Shown here: positions 34,434 to 42,555 of the stretch, in pieces
Numbering within the stretch: position 1 is the stretch's first letter
How the letters are laid out: every line of letters starts with the position of its first letter
Virus record (IMG/VR): IMGVR_UViG_3300035670_000113
Coordinates: 1-64,000 of that record
Strand: one strand, 5' to 3'
Origin: a virus
DNA: 64,000 nt
Notes under the pieces: generated by a model
Databases searched by the model: none
Told to the model about the DNA's origin: nothing
What the model saw: the letters and a program-made list of their open reading frames with translations, nothing else
Position numbers and translations under genes: made by a program

Positions 34434-36212
34434 CTATGCTACATCACAAAATGAAAACCCACAATCTGGATCTGAACACTTGGAGCACCCACTCTCATGA
34501 ATAAGAGGTTTTTCACAAACAGGGCACATATCTTTTTTGATATTCTTTGGTTTCAGTACTTCTATATCTCTAGACCCATTTCTATAAACTGTTATACCTT
34601 TTACTCCCAATTTCCATGCATATAAAAAGGACTCATATATAGTATCTTTGTCTGTTGAGTTGGGGAAATTTATAGTCTTACTCACACCACTATCAACAAA
34701 TTTTTGGGCTGTGGCTTGTGTCTCAATGTGCTCTTGCCATGTGACCTCAACCGCTCCATTTGAGGATACTGAGCATCTATACCAGGGGAGTTTTGAAAGC
34801 TCTGTATGGTCAAACTCATATTCTCCAGTCTTATCCTCTCTTTTCGTAAGATCAGAGAAGAATGGCTCGATACCTGAGTTGCATCCTGCTATCAAACTTA
34901 TAGTACCAGTTGGGGCTATAGTCAATAGAGTGATATTTCTTCTTGGATTTGGAAGTACAGAGCACGACTTTGGAACTCCTCTCTCTTCACCGAGGGTTAT
35001 GGACTCTTCAGTGGCTATTGTTCTAATGAACGATAATATAAAAGCAAGCTCTTCATTAGCCTGTCTGGAGCCATATGCTACACCCCTGAGTAAATAATAG
35101 TCAGCTAAGCCCATAATTCCAAGACCTATAGGTCTATTCTCTTCGGACCATCTGGCAATATCATTAGTGGGGTATGAAGATACACTAACTACATCATCTA
35201 AAAACCTCACTGATAATCTAACTGCTAATTCCAGCATCTCAACATTAATGGAGTTATCATCTCTCAGAAACTTTGAAATATCCAAACTCCCAAGATTGCA
35301 TACACCATTAGGCGGAAGTGGTTGTTCTCCACACGGGTTAGTAGCTTGTATCACCTGCCCAGAAAACCTATAAGGGGAATTATTAATTTGGTCAAAAAAT
35401 AGGATTCCAGGTTCACCATTTTTCCATGCGCTATCAACAATTAACCTAAAAAGATGTCCGACACTTAAAACATATGTATCTGGATGAACGTGTTTTAGAT
35501 CCTCCTCCAACATTACTGTTGGGTAATAGATTCCTGGACCTGGATCACGCAGTAAGTATCCTTCCCCCCAACCATCAAAAAATACCCTGTGTGGCTTATC
35601 AGGAGTACTTTTTACCGCCTCCATGAAAGAATCGTCAACAACTACTGATATATTGGTTGTTCTCATGACACCTTCCGTACTTTTGGCATTAATAAACTCC
35701 ATTATATCTGGATGGTATACGCTCATTGTACCCATCATGGCCATTTCCCTGAAACCAGCCTGTGTCATAACTTCCATATCGTGACATATTGTATTAAAAA
35801 ATGCTACAGGCCCACCAGCATATCCGTGAGTACTGCCATTGACAAGAGATTTTTTAGGTCTAAGATTTGATAAAGTGGTCCCACAACCACCACCCTTCTT
35901 GGCTATAAGAGCGAAATCCAGCTTTGTTTTATAAATGCTTTCGATACTATCCTTAAAGTCTACTACAAAACATGCCGACAATCCACCACCTACAGTCCCT
36001 GAATTGAAAAGACATGGGCTATTAGGAATAAAGTACCTGTTTGCTATCATCTCCCTTGTAAGGGCTTTTGTAGTAGGGTCTTCATACACCATAACATGAT
36101 TAACAACTCTGTCAGCAATATCCTCCCAAGACTTTTCACCCTTTTTAAAATACCGCTTGTGTAGAATATTCATTGCGGTATCTGTAATATCATTTACTTT
36201 AAAAAATACCAT
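34434..36212 (-). CDS. nrdJ: adenosylcobalamin-dependent class II ribonucleotide reductase
   Basis: The product is 592 aa. Cys67 in NSPCLFNSG, NPCGEQPLP (Cys294, Glu296), CNLGSLD and the C-terminal Cys cluster (CPVCEKP...CSKCSDPDC) are as in NrdJ-type reductases. It reduces ribonucleotides to deoxyribonucleotides with a radical from vitamin B12 and the C-terminal dithiols. GGAGG lies before ATG 36212. It is the distal gene of the leftward operon, so it is probably made late in it; a hairpin lies upstream. MazG-like, nucleotidase and dNMP kinase genes in the window complete the nucleotide pathway. Confidence 0.92.
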   Translation of the reverse strand: MVFFKVNDITDTAMNILHKRYFKKGEKSWEDIADRVVNHVMVYEDPTTKALTREMIANRYFIPNSPCLFNSGTVGGGLSACFVVDFKDSIESIYKTKLDFALIAKKGGGCGTTLSNLRPKKSLVNGSTHGYAGGPVAFFNTICHDMEVMTQAGFREMAMMGTMSVYHPDIMEFINAKSTEGVMRTTNISVVVDDSFMEAVKSTPDKPHRVFFDGWGEGYLLRDPGPGIYYPTVMLEEDLKHVHPDTYVLSVGHLFRLIVDSAWKNGEPGILFFDQINNSPYRFSGQVIQATNPCGEQPLPPNGVCNLGSLDISKFLRDDNSINVEMLELAVRLSVRFLDDVVSVSSYPTNDIARWSEENRPIGLGIMGLADYYLLRGVAYGSRQANEELAFILSFIRTIATEESITLGEERGVPKSCSVLPNPRRNITLLTIAPTGTISLIAGCNSGIEPFFSDLTKREDKTGEYEFDHTELSKLPWYRCSVSSNGAVEVTWQEHIETQATAQKFVDSGVSKTINFPNSTDKDTIYESFLYAWKLGVKGITVYRNGSRDIEVLKPKNIKKDMCPVCEKPLIHESGCSKCSDPDCGFSFCDVA

Positions 36213-36233
36213 ACTTCCTCCAAGTTGACAAGT

Positions 36234-36259
36234 TTACCCCCAAGAAAACTTGGGGGTAA
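36234..36259 (-). terminator. hairpin in leader of RNR gene
   Basis: TTACCCCCAAG and CTTGGGGGTAA form an 11-bp stem with an AAAA loop. On the minus strand it precedes the RNR start by about 22 nt. No run of T follows on that strand, so it may be an attenuator or mRNA stabiliser. Confidence 0.5.
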
Positions 36260-36275
36260 TTTAGTTTAATTTCAT

Positions 36276-36282
36276 TATACCA
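36276..36282 (-). promoter_or_regulatory. possible extended -10 promoter before RNR
   Basis: The minus strand reads TGTGGTATAATG here with a poor -35. The GG-TATAAT form matches other phage promoters. It could give extra RNR transcription downstream of the MazG-like gene. Confidence 0.4.
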
Positions 36283-36289
36283 CATAATA

Positions 36290-36685
36290 CTATTCTGTGA
36301 TATTTCTACCGTCTACTGGAAGAAGCTGTGAATACCCCTCAAGAATCTTTCTTTCCGCTTGCAAATCTCTTTGATTTGCATTTTCCTCTGTAAACTTATT
36401 TGGGAAGCGAGCATGTAACTTGCTAATATTTTGTTCCAAAATTTTCTCAAAATCAATGCTAAGAATATTACACATATTAGCTAAATACCACATTATATCC
36501 CCTAATTCTTCCTCAATATTTACAAGATCTAGTTCTCTTCCATACGCAAGAGCCTTCTTGTACTGGTCCAATAACTCACCAGACTCTGTAGAGATACCGA
36601 TAACCATGTGCAGCTGGTTTTTAAGACTATCCCCCAAATCTGGGAGAGTCCTTTTTGTTGATTCCATATATTCTTTAAGATTCAT
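36290..36685 (-). CDS. MazG-like nucleotide pyrophosphohydrolase
   Basis: The start is ATG 36685 (MNLKEYMESTKR) behind GGGAGT; a longer frame begins at 36724. 131 aa. ESGELLDQYKKA and EELGDIMWYLANM give the EExxE...ExxD metal motif of MazG/all-alpha NTP pyrophosphatases. It would degrade abnormal or host nucleotides to supply the pool or prevent stringent signalling. It overlaps the 66-aa gene upstream by 11 bases. Confidence 0.8.
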   Translation of the reverse strand: MNLKEYMESTKRTLPDLGDSLKNQLHMVIGISTESGELLDQYKKALAYGRELDLVNIEEELGDIMWYLANMCNILSIDFEKILEQNISKLHARFPNKFTEENANQRDLQAERKILEGYSQLLPVDGRNITE

Positions 36686-36875
36686 TTTTACTCCCGTGTC
36701 TAATTCCGAATTCCACTCCAGCATAAAAAATACTATATAGAAGTGCGTTGATAGTATTTATAAATGTTTTAGATTCTTTAATATACTCTGATGAGTTCGC
36801 ATAGATATCTTCAAATATTTTTCTTATTATATTATCGTACTCTTCAACAATGGCTTCTTCAGAAATATCTTCCAT
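36675..36875 (-). CDS. 66-aa hypothetical protein
   Basis: The ATG at 36875 follows AAGGAGTTATAAA on the minus strand. Acidic start, then helices with FINTINALLYSIFYAGVEFG. Unknown function. It overlaps the MazG-like gene by 11 bases. Confidence 0.45.
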   Translation of the reverse strand: MEDISEEAIVEEYDNIIRKIFEDIYANSSEYIKESKTFINTINALLYSIFYAGVEFGIRHGSKNES

Positions 36876-36876
36876 T

Positions 36877-37398
36877 TTATAACTCCTTCTCTAAGTTTTG
36901 TCTAAGCTCTAGCATGGAATAAACAGTATTGTATGCGTTACTCATGTGCGTATTCCAGGGTCTATTATACATAAAGGCATGTGTCACTTTACTCAAATTT
37001 TTAATCTGATATACAGAATCTTCCACAGAAAAATCAATCGAGTATAGTCTTGCAAGAGTTGCTTTATCACTCTCAAATATTAAATTATCTCCCTGTGGAA
37101 AATTAAAATCTCTGAAATACTTCTCTGTTACTCTCATTACACTAGTTGGTCTACTAGTAACATAATAAATATCAAAAATATTATTGGCCCAAGTAAGAAA
37201 ATCTTTAACATCTTTTGATGGTGAAATTCCATAATAGTACATCGGTATACTGCATATATAGTCCTGGTACTCTGTGGACTGGTTATGCACAAACACTGTC
37301 CAGAAATGATTGAAATCCATGTCTGGATTCACTTCCCTGTGTACGACATAATGCCAGTCATAAAGTACTCCGTCTAAGTCCAAAAGAATCTTTTTCAT
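36877..37398 (-). CDS. HAD-type 5'(3')-deoxyribonucleotidase
   Basis: The start is ATG 37398 (MKKILLDLDGVLYDW) behind GAGGTG; an earlier start gives six more residues. 173 aa. The DLDGVLYDW motif I (Asp as nucleophile) and VTSRPTSV motif II of the HAD fold are present, with a capping region between. This class dephosphorylates deoxynucleoside monophosphates. Position beside MazG and RNR fits nucleotide metabolism. Confidence 0.8.
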   Translation of the reverse strand: MKKILLDLDGVLYDWHYVVHREVNPDMDFNHFWTVFVHNQSTEYQDYICSIPMYYYGISPSKDVKDFLTWANNIFDIYYVTSRPTSVMRVTEKYFRDFNFPQGDNLIFESDKATLARLYSIDFSVEDSVYQIKNLSKVTHAFMYNRPWNTHMSNAYNTVYSMLELRQNLEKEL

Positions 37399-37399
37399 T

Positions 37400-38254
37400 T
37401 TACACCTCGAATACATAAGTAGAATTAGAAATCAAGTCTTTAAATCCTTCCAGTGTACCGCCGTCTCTAAAGAAGTCAACAGTATCATACTTTTCGGGCT
37501 TTTCCCTATACTTAACTATACGAACTCTGCCTGTTCCTAAAGATTCTGCTACCTTTTTAGATGCTAAATACCCTGCCTTATCATTATCTGCAATATAAAA
37601 AATGTTATCTACTCTTGTAAAGTATTTAACCCACGATGAATTCCAATGATTTGCACCGTTTGTAGTACACACACACGGAAATCCCAGTTGATTTAGTAGT
37701 ATACAATCAACCATGCCCTCTGTAATGTATGCAGTATCTGTAAACTGTAGAATGTTCTTATTAAATAAAACTGGCTTAAAATCAATATCCTTGTACCACA
37801 TACGAATATTCTTGGGGTCGTCCCTTCTACACTGAAAGTTTACAAACCTATCATTATCATAAATGGGTATCAGACTCCACCCATCATAAAATCCTAGTCT
37901 GTACATATCTATTGTAGAATCTTTGAGACCACGCTTATACCAGTAATCTCTAAAATGTTTACCAAGATTATAAAAAGAATCTATCAGTTTAGAAAACTTT
38001 ACCTGGACTCCAGTGGATTTTACTTCATCTGAAAATGGGTCAGCGTGATTTTTTATCAGCTCCCTAGCCGACTTTACATCCATCTGTCTGACCTTTACTA
38101 AATATTCTAAAGGTCCTCCACTAAATCCTCTCGAATTGAAATAGAAAACATTCTTCTCATTATCTATAACTAATGAGGAGTGTATGTCAGACCTTAGCCA
38201 TCTCCCTCTTCCAGATATTCCAAAGTCTTCTTTAACTAGTTCCTGTAGTAGCAT
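37400..38254 (-). CDS. DNA primase (Toprim) with degenerate zinc domain
   Basis: The product is 284 aa. The N-terminal part (SSLVIDNEKNVFYFNSRGFSGGPLEYL) resembles a CHC2-type primase zinc region without its cysteines. The Toprim core runs AYITEGMVDCILLNQLGFP and FYIADNDKAGYLASKKVAE (conserved Glu and Asp-x-Asp). It makes RNA primers and pairs with the DnaB-like helicase at 57811. Overlaps the methyltransferase by 23 bases. Confidence 0.8.
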   Translation of the reverse strand: MLLQELVKEDFGISGRGRWLRSDIHSSLVIDNEKNVFYFNSRGFSGGPLEYLVKVRQMDVKSARELIKNHADPFSDEVKSTGVQVKFSKLIDSFYNLGKHFRDYWYKRGLKDSTIDMYRLGFYDGWSLIPIYDNDRFVNFQCRRDDPKNIRMWYKDIDFKPVLFNKNILQFTDTAYITEGMVDCILLNQLGFPCVCTTNGANHWNSSWVKYFTRVDNIFYIADNDKAGYLASKKVAESLGTGRVRIVKYREKPEKYDTVDFFRDGGTLEGFKDLISNSTYVFEV

Positions 38255-38858
38255 TTAGCCTCTCTTCCGCTATTGCACAATAAGAAGGTGATATGTCTAC
38301 TCCTATATAATTTCTTCCAAGATTCTTTGCACTAACACATGTTGTCCCTGACCCAACAAATGGGTCCAATATCAGATTACCTGGCTTAGATGCTCTGCTT
38401 ATTATCCAATCTGCCCACTCTATTGGCTTTGGGACTGGATGATTAAATGTTCCCTTTTTAGGGCTTGGTTTTGTCTGAAAAAAGTCATGCATTACTACTC
38501 CCTTGTTTTTTCCATATACAAGGTGTGGCTCATAGTCATTGAATCCTACAAAACTTCTATGGCCAGTTGATCCCTTATACCATATAATCAACCAATCTGG
38601 AGGAAAGTTATCATATATCCATTTCATTCTGGCAATCTTACAAGATGGAAGTATTGCCATAGTTGATACCCTAATAATCTCTGGTAATGCTTTGCCCATC
38701 AGTTTAAACCACTCATCTTCTGTATCACTATATGTATCATAATCTATTCCAATACCGTATGGCGGGTCTGTTAAAACTAGGTCTACAGACTTGTCTGGAA
38801 GTGTTCTCATAAATTCAATACAGTCTGCTGTATAAATCTTATTAATTTCAGGAAACAT
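38232..38858 (-). CDS. site-specific DNA methyltransferase (N4/N6 amino)
   Basis: The product is 208 aa. DPPYG (motif IV) and DPFVGSGTT (motif I) lie in the beta order (IV before I). It probably methylates the exocyclic amine of adenine or cytosine in phage DNA, protecting it from host restriction. The target sequence is unknown. Start ATG 38858 with AGAGG. Overlaps the primase and the next methyltransferase. Confidence 0.85.
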   Translation of the reverse strand: MFPEINKIYTADCIEFMRTLPDKSVDLVLTDPPYGIGIDYDTYSDTEDEWFKLMGKALPEIIRVSTMAILPSCKIARMKWIYDNFPPDWLIIWYKGSTGHRSFVGFNDYEPHLVYGKNKGVVMHDFFQTKPSPKKGTFNHPVPKPIEWADWIISRASKPGNLILDPFVGSGTTCVSAKNLGRNYIGVDISPSYCAIAEERLNATTGTS

Positions 38859-39528
38859 TTAACCTCTTTTCTGCGAGTGAGAAAACATTCTTATCTATTT
38901 CTATACCTGTATAATTTCTATTAGAGTATCTACACACTTCACCAAGTGTACCAGAACCCATAAATAAATCTAGCACGTTATCACCTTCATCAGTAAAAGG
39001 TAATAGTAATCTTTCCATTAACCATAAAGGTTTCTGCCACTGTATATTTCTACCACTATCTGTTTTTACTCTTTCTTTACTAACTGTAGAAAAGGATACC
39101 TTATCATAAAAAACAGATGCTGGTACTTTTGTTCCAGTGCCCTTCTTATCAAACTTTGTTCCCGCTGTTGCTTTAGGAATCAAAATAGAATCTGAGTTCC
39201 ATTTCCATGTCGTAGAATTTGAATAAACCAGTATATCGTCATGTTTCTGTGCAAATCTATTTTTAGGGACCCCTCCCCAATCATTTATATATATTAACCA
39301 GTTTACAAATGACATCCCTAACATATCAAGATGCCTTTTAACCTCACATACTGTATGATAATCTGTTTGCACAACGAATATGCATCTGTCTTTCATCCTG
39401 GATATGGCATGATTAATCCATTCAAGATTTAAATTTTCATATATCATATCAGCATAAATAAAATCATACATAACATTGTCTCTTTTAATAAAGGATATGT
39501 TATCTTCATTAATTATTCTTATTGTCAT
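38848..39528 (-). CDS. DNA methyltransferase with variant catalytic motif
   Basis: The product is 226 aa. It has the same beta arrangement (DLFMGSGTL as motif I) but the place of DPPY is filled by YADMIYENLNL, i.e. D-M-I-Y. The Asp and Tyr are kept, the two prolines are not. It could be active with a changed pocket or an inactive partner of the first enzyme. Its stop overlaps the first methyltransferase. Confidence 0.7.
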   Translation of the reverse strand: MTIRIINEDNISFIKRDNVMYDFIYADMIYENLNLEWINHAISRMKDRCIFVVQTDYHTVCEVKRHLDMLGMSFVNWLIYINDWGGVPKNRFAQKHDDILVYSNSTTWKWNSDSILIPKATAGTKFDKKGTGTKVPASVFYDKVSFSTVSKERVKTDSGRNIQWQKPLWLMERLLLPFTDEGDNVLDLFMGSGTLGEVCRYSNRNYTGIEIDKNVFSLAEKRLNVS

Positions 39529-39700
39529 TTGAATAGAATCCCTCTCCTACAAATACAATTCCTGGTTTTACTATAATCTTTATAGTGCTGTTACTCCCGC
39601 ATTTTGGACATGCGGGAGATTTAACAGCATGCTTTATATCTATAAAAGATTTGTCAAAATATTTAAGACACTTTGTACACTTATACGAATAGGTCAGCAT
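39509..39700 (-). CDS. FmdB-like zinc-ribbon protein
   Basis: The product is 63 aa: YKCTKCLKYFD and CPKCGSNST, two CxxC pairs around a beta hairpin, typical FmdB-type regulator ribbon. Overlaps its neighbours on both sides. Confidence 0.65.
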   Translation of the reverse strand: MLTYSYKCTKCLKYFDKSFIDIKHAVKSPACPKCGSNSTIKIIVKPGIVFVGEGFYSNDNKNN

Positions 39701-39860
39701 ATTTCTCTTTTCTCATCTTCTTTTTGTGCTTACTCTTTTTCTTGACATCTCTCTTATTTATTTGTTCTTCGATGGTAAATACGCTCTTTGAGTCCATTAC
39801 CATACCGTAGCGTTTCTTTCTGTTTTTACGCTCTCTAACTGTAGCTTTAGTTATATTCAT
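39681..39860 (-). CDS. 59-aa very basic protein
   Basis: The ATG at 39860 follows AGAGGAA. MNITKATVRERKNRKKRYG then ERRxxKKxSKHKKKMRKE: strongly basic, likely nucleic-acid-binding. Overlaps the FmdB-like gene by 20 bases. Confidence 0.45.
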   Translation of the reverse strand: MNITKATVRERKNRKKRYGMVMDSKSVFTIEEQINKRDVKKKSKHKKKMRKEKYADLFV

Positions 39861-40014
39861 TTCCTCTATTTCCAGTTAGCATCTTGCAGAACTTTTGCCA
39901 CCTTCTTTGGCGATTCAATTTCTTCTGATCTCTTATCATTGCCTTATGCCGTCTGGCATCTTGTCTGCGTTCTCTTTCATCATCTCTAATCTCTGCCTTT
40001 GTTTTTCCAAACAT
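39847..40014 (-). CDS. 55-aa basic hypothetical protein
   Basis: ATG at 40014. MFGKTKAEIRDDERERRQD then Arg/Lys-rich QRRWQKFCKM. Overlaps the next leftward gene by 14 bases. Likely binds nucleic acid; not classified. Confidence 0.45.
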   Translation of the reverse strand: MFGKTKAEIRDDERERRQDARRHKAMIRDQKKLNRQRRWQKFCKMLTGNRGNEYN

Positions 40015-40016
40015 TT

Positions 40017-40184
40017 CTACCTACCTTTCTTTATAATACTTTCAAACTCTTCTTTTGTAATTTGTCTAACATCTCCTGCACTGGTCACATAATATATATC
40101 ACACAACCAACAATGAAGAAAGTGGTGTGGTAAAACCCATACGTCATCCAAACAGGAGTTACACACAAAACATTTTTTTCTCAT
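40017..40184 (-). CDS. 55-aa zinc-ribbon protein
   Basis: MRKKCFVCNSCLDD and HCWLCDIYYV give CxxC pairs. Overlaps the upstream gene's stop by 4 bases. Function unknown. Confidence 0.5.
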   Translation of the reverse strand: MRKKCFVCNSCLDDVWVLPHHFLHCWLCDIYYVTSAGDVRQITKEEFESIIKKGR

Positions 40185-40405
40185 TTGTTTCCCCTTAAAT
40201 ATCTAGTTAAAGTTCTAGTAAGAGTGTCTGACAACAGATCATCATCTTTAGTATACAGAAAATTTATCAATCGGTTTAGGTCTGGTTTAGATAGTGGCAC
40301 ATAAATTAATTCATGTGCATCTCTACATTGGTCTGCTTTAAACTCTGTAGGGAACTCCTTTTCACAATAACTGCAATACCACTTGTCTTTTTTATTAATA
40401 GCCAC
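40181..40405 (-). CDS. 74-aa C2H2-like zinc-finger protein
   Basis: GTG at 40405 preceded by AGGTAGGTACTG. WYCSYCEKEFPTEFKADQCR has CxxC then a Cys and a His in EL; TRTLTRYLRG ends the protein. Likely nucleic-acid binding. Confidence 0.5.
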   Translation of the reverse strand: MAINKKDKWYCSYCEKEFPTEFKADQCRDAHELIYVPLSKPDLNRLINFLYTKDDDLLSDTLTRTLTRYLRGNK

Positions 40406-40580
40406 CAGTACCTACCTGTTCAACCTGTATCATATAAATACCACTCAATGCCTTTGAACACTCCTCAAACAGTCTACACAGAATATCATTACTGGAGTTT
40501 TTATTGATTGTAAAAGGAAACTTTACAGTCACCTTTTTTTGTCCATGTGAACTAAAACATTTACAGGAATATTTAATCAT
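40395..40580 (-). CDS. 61-aa hypothetical protein
   Basis: ATG 40580 (MIKYSCKCFSSHGQKK) behind AAGGAGC; a longer frame begins at 40643. Has CKC, then a strand region VTVKFPFTIN. No family. Confidence 0.4.
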   Translation of the reverse strand: MIKYSCKCFSSHGQKKVTVKFPFTINKNSSNDILCRLFEECSKALSGIYMIQVEQVGTGGY

Positions 40581-40717
40581 TATGCTCCTTTCATTAGAAA
40601 CACTGTCATTGCGGCTGTACCTACTACTAGAAAAATCTCCCATGTTGCAAGGATGTAGGCATCATATACAGTTGTAGTACCAGTAACAATTCTTTTGTAA
40701 ATACTTTTTAGTAACAT
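40580..40717 (-). CDS. 45-aa membrane micropeptide
   Basis: ATG 40717 behind GGAG. MLLKSIYKRIVTG then ILATWEIFLVVGTAAMTVFL, one helix; TAATG overlap with the next gene. Confidence 0.45.
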   Translation of the reverse strand: MLLKSIYKRIVTGTTTVYDAYILATWEIFLVVGTAAMTVFLMKGA

Positions 40718-40833
40718 AAAAATTTTCTCCTTCCACAGTATGAGCATCTCCATCCGTGCCCGTGATTATAAAACCATACATAAGCTCTGCAAACAGAGCA
40801 ATACATCCATCTCTCTTTTACATTACTTGTCAT
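40708..40833 (-). CDS. 41-aa zinc-ribbon peptide
   Basis: ATG 40833. YCSVCRAYVWFYNHGHGW then RCSYCGRR: two CxxC pairs. Overlaps the stop of the methyltransferase by 4 bases and the following peptide. Confidence 0.5.
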   Translation of the reverse strand: MTSNVKERWMYCSVCRAYVWFYNHGHGWRCSYCGRRKFLCY

Positions 40834-41510
40834 GCGTTATTCTTCCTTGTTTCTGCAGTAAGATCAACAAAAGTCTCTGTTCTTCCCAAATCAAACCCAT
40901 ATGTTAGCCACATTGAGTGAAACTGTGCCGAAGAATATTTATAAATAAGTTGTGAAGGGATTTCATCTTTTCGTTCAAAAATCGTATTTTCTCTGCTGTT
41001 TACTCTTGAAACAATATCTGGAGTAATGTATGCAATTCTGGATGTTGGAATAATTTTCTCACAACCTCTCTTTATCCAATTAATAGATGTTGCAGAGTAA
41101 TCAGCATTAATAAGAAATGCAAACGGCTTATTATATTCAAACGCTTTCTCAATAAATAGGTCCTTTATCGAGAATGGGGGATTGGTTATAATACAGTCTA
41201 TACTGGACAGCTCACTATCTTCCAAAGTTTCTGTTATAAAATTAAACTGCCTATCAATTATGTCTGGTTCAAATCGAATGTCTGTAGTATAAACACCGTA
41301 TCTTTTAGTACCTTCCAAGCGCACGGCTATTTTACCACCACCCGCCGCACATTCCCAAATTGTGCCAACATTTTTAGGAATGAAGGGAATAAGTAAGTCA
41401 ACAGCATAATTAGGCGTTTCAAATGTATCCCTGCCTTGCACGCTTTCGGGCGTTTTGGGGGGCATGGTAATGCCTTTTTTAGTGCGTAATTTGTAAGAAA
41501 ATTCGGGCAT
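40830..41510 (-). CDS. adenine-specific DNA methyltransferase-like (NPPF)
   Basis: The product is 226 aa. TIWECAAGGGKIA gives the SAM-binding loop and ITNPPFS the catalytic N-P-P-F motif, in alpha order. Third methyltransferase of the operon, first gene after the promoter at 41608. Start 41510 (MPEF) or 41465 (MPPKTPES), neither has a strong site. It could modify phage DNA to avoid restriction. Confidence 0.75.
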   Translation of the reverse strand: MPEFSYKLRTKKGITMPPKTPESVQGRDTFETPNYAVDLLIPFIPKNVGTIWECAAGGGKIAVRLEGTKRYGVYTTDIRFEPDIIDRQFNFITETLEDSELSSIDCIITNPPFSIKDLFIEKAFEYNKPFAFLINADYSATSINWIKRGCEKIIPTSRIAYITPDIVSRVNSRENTIFERKDEIPSQLIYKYSSAQFHSMWLTYGFDLGRTETFVDLTAETRKNNA

Positions 41511-41538
41511 TTTGGTGAAAATTCCTTTGCTTTAACCC

Positions 41539-41567
41539 TTGACAAATGGGTGATTTTGTGCTATAAT
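41539..41567 (+). promoter_or_regulatory. consensus promoter of tRNA cluster
   Basis: TTGACA (41539-41544), 17-bp spacer, TATAAT (41562-41567), start near 41574. Faces a leftward promoter. Confidence 0.85.
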
Positions 41568-41572
41568 AGGCA

Positions 41573-41602
41573 CATCGTTAGAAAGTAAATTACCCAACGA
41601 TG
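41573..41602 (+). repeat. inverted repeat between face-to-face promoters
   Basis: CATCGTT and AACGATG with a 16-base loop lie exactly between the two -10 boxes; both transcripts begin near one arm. Confidence 0.7.
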
Positions 41603-41607
41603 AACCA

Positions 41608-41636
41608 ATTATACACCATTTTAATGATTTTGTCAA
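41608..41636 (-). promoter_or_regulatory. consensus promoter of leftward RNR/methylase operon
   Basis: On the minus strand TTGACA (41636-41631), 17-bp spacer, TATAAT (41613-41608); start near 41601. Upstream TTTTACCC matches the motif seen at other phage promoters. Confidence 0.85.
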
Positions 41637-41652
41637 GGGTAAAAAACAAAGT

Positions 41653-41724
41653 GCCTCGGTAGTTCAGTGGTAGAACATCATACTTGTAATATGATTGTCA
41701 GAGGTTCGATTCCTCTTCGAGGCT
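41653..41724 (+). tRNA. tRNA-Thr (TGT)
   Basis: GCCTCGG/TCGAGGC acceptor, loop CTTGTAA (anticodon TGT), T-arm AGAGG-TTCGATT-CCTCT. First tRNA after the promoter. Confidence 0.93.
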
Positions 41725-41835
41725 CCTAAGTGGTGTGGTCAACATTCTATGGAGAGATATTTCTCTAAAAATGACAAAGACCATATATACAAAATCGTTG
41801 AGCCTGAGTAAGCCAACAGCCACAACTAGAGTATC
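41725..41835 (+). ncRNA. structured spacer RNA
   Basis: No ORF. GTGTGGTC (41733) pairs with GACCATAT (41779) through 8 bp with two G.U pairs and encloses AGAGA-TATT-TCTCT; GTTG/CAAC follows. Processed with the flanking tRNA or a separate RNA. Confidence 0.4.
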
Positions 41836-41849
41836 AGAGAGGTAATAAT

Positions 41850-42080
41850 ATGGATGAAAAAGTCTACTCTGGTGTTATACACGAGATTAAAGATGGTAAA
41901 GTACACCACTGCATAACCATCACTATAACACAATATAGTAACTCAAAAATGCCTGAGAAGATAGATGATGGCTTCAAGTTAATTAGCAAGTCATCCAAGA
42001 AAGTTGGGTTTCTGGAAGTTAATGGAATTTACTTCTCTGGAACTGTACATACTTTTATATTCAAAAAGTATCTGGATTGA
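41850..42080 (+). CDS. 76-aa hypothetical protein
   Basis: The ATG follows GAGAGGTAATAAT. MDEKVYSGVIHEIKDGKVHH, then a second strand-rich half HTFIFKKYLD. Small beta-rich protein located between tRNA-Thr and tRNA-Phe. Confidence 0.45.
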   Translation: MDEKVYSGVIHEIKDGKVHHCITITITQYSNSKMPEKIDDGFKLISKSSKKVGFLEVNGIYFSGTVHTFIFKKYLD

Positions 42081-42083
42081 TAT

Positions 42084-42156
42084 GTATCCTTAGCTCATGT
42101 AGTAGAGCACCTTCCTGAAGAGAAGGGGGTGGCTAGTGCAAGTCTAGCAGGATACA
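42084..42156 (+). tRNA. tRNA-Phe (GAA)
   Basis: GTATCCT/AGGATAC acceptor, CCTTC-CTGAAGA-GAAGG anticodon arm, T-loop TGCAAGT (slightly unusual). Confidence 0.85.
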
Positions 42157-42189
42157 CAAGAGCAGTAATACACTGCTCGAAGGAGTACC

Positions 42190-42549
42190 ATGTTACCAAA
42201 GTATCACTATGAAATTGATGCTAACACTGGGAACGAAATTAAAGTTAGAAATTATCAATGCCCTACAGGTTGTAGTGTAGGCATAGCAGACTATCTCTGC
42301 TTTACAATAAACACTGGTAAGGCCACAATTACTACAACACCTTCAAACCTATACAATGATACAGAGGAGTGTTTAAAGATTATTATAAGAAATACTTCTA
42401 AAAAGACTGTAAAGATTGGAGGACCACTTTCACAGGATTTATCCCTGCTTCAAAATGCTGTAATAGAAATACCTATAAACAGTGTAAGTAAGGTATTTCT
42501 AAGAACTGATAGTGGTAGTACAATAGTAGAGTATATGATTTTAGGGTGA
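42190..42549 (+). CDS. 119-aa hypothetical protein
   Basis: ATG after GAAGGAGTACC, itself preceded by a GAGCAGT-AATAC-ACTGCTC hairpin. Contains CPTGC, then a beta-rich ribbon (LKIIIRNTSKKTVKIGGPLS). It could be a structural or decoration protein; no family. Confidence 0.45.
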   Translation: MLPKYHYEIDANTGNEIKVRNYQCPTGCSVGIADYLCFTINTGKATITTTPSNLYNDTEECLKIIIRNTSKKTVKIGGPLSQDLSLLQNAVIEIPINSVSKVFLRTDSGSTIVEYMILG

Positions 42550-42555
42550 GTTACT

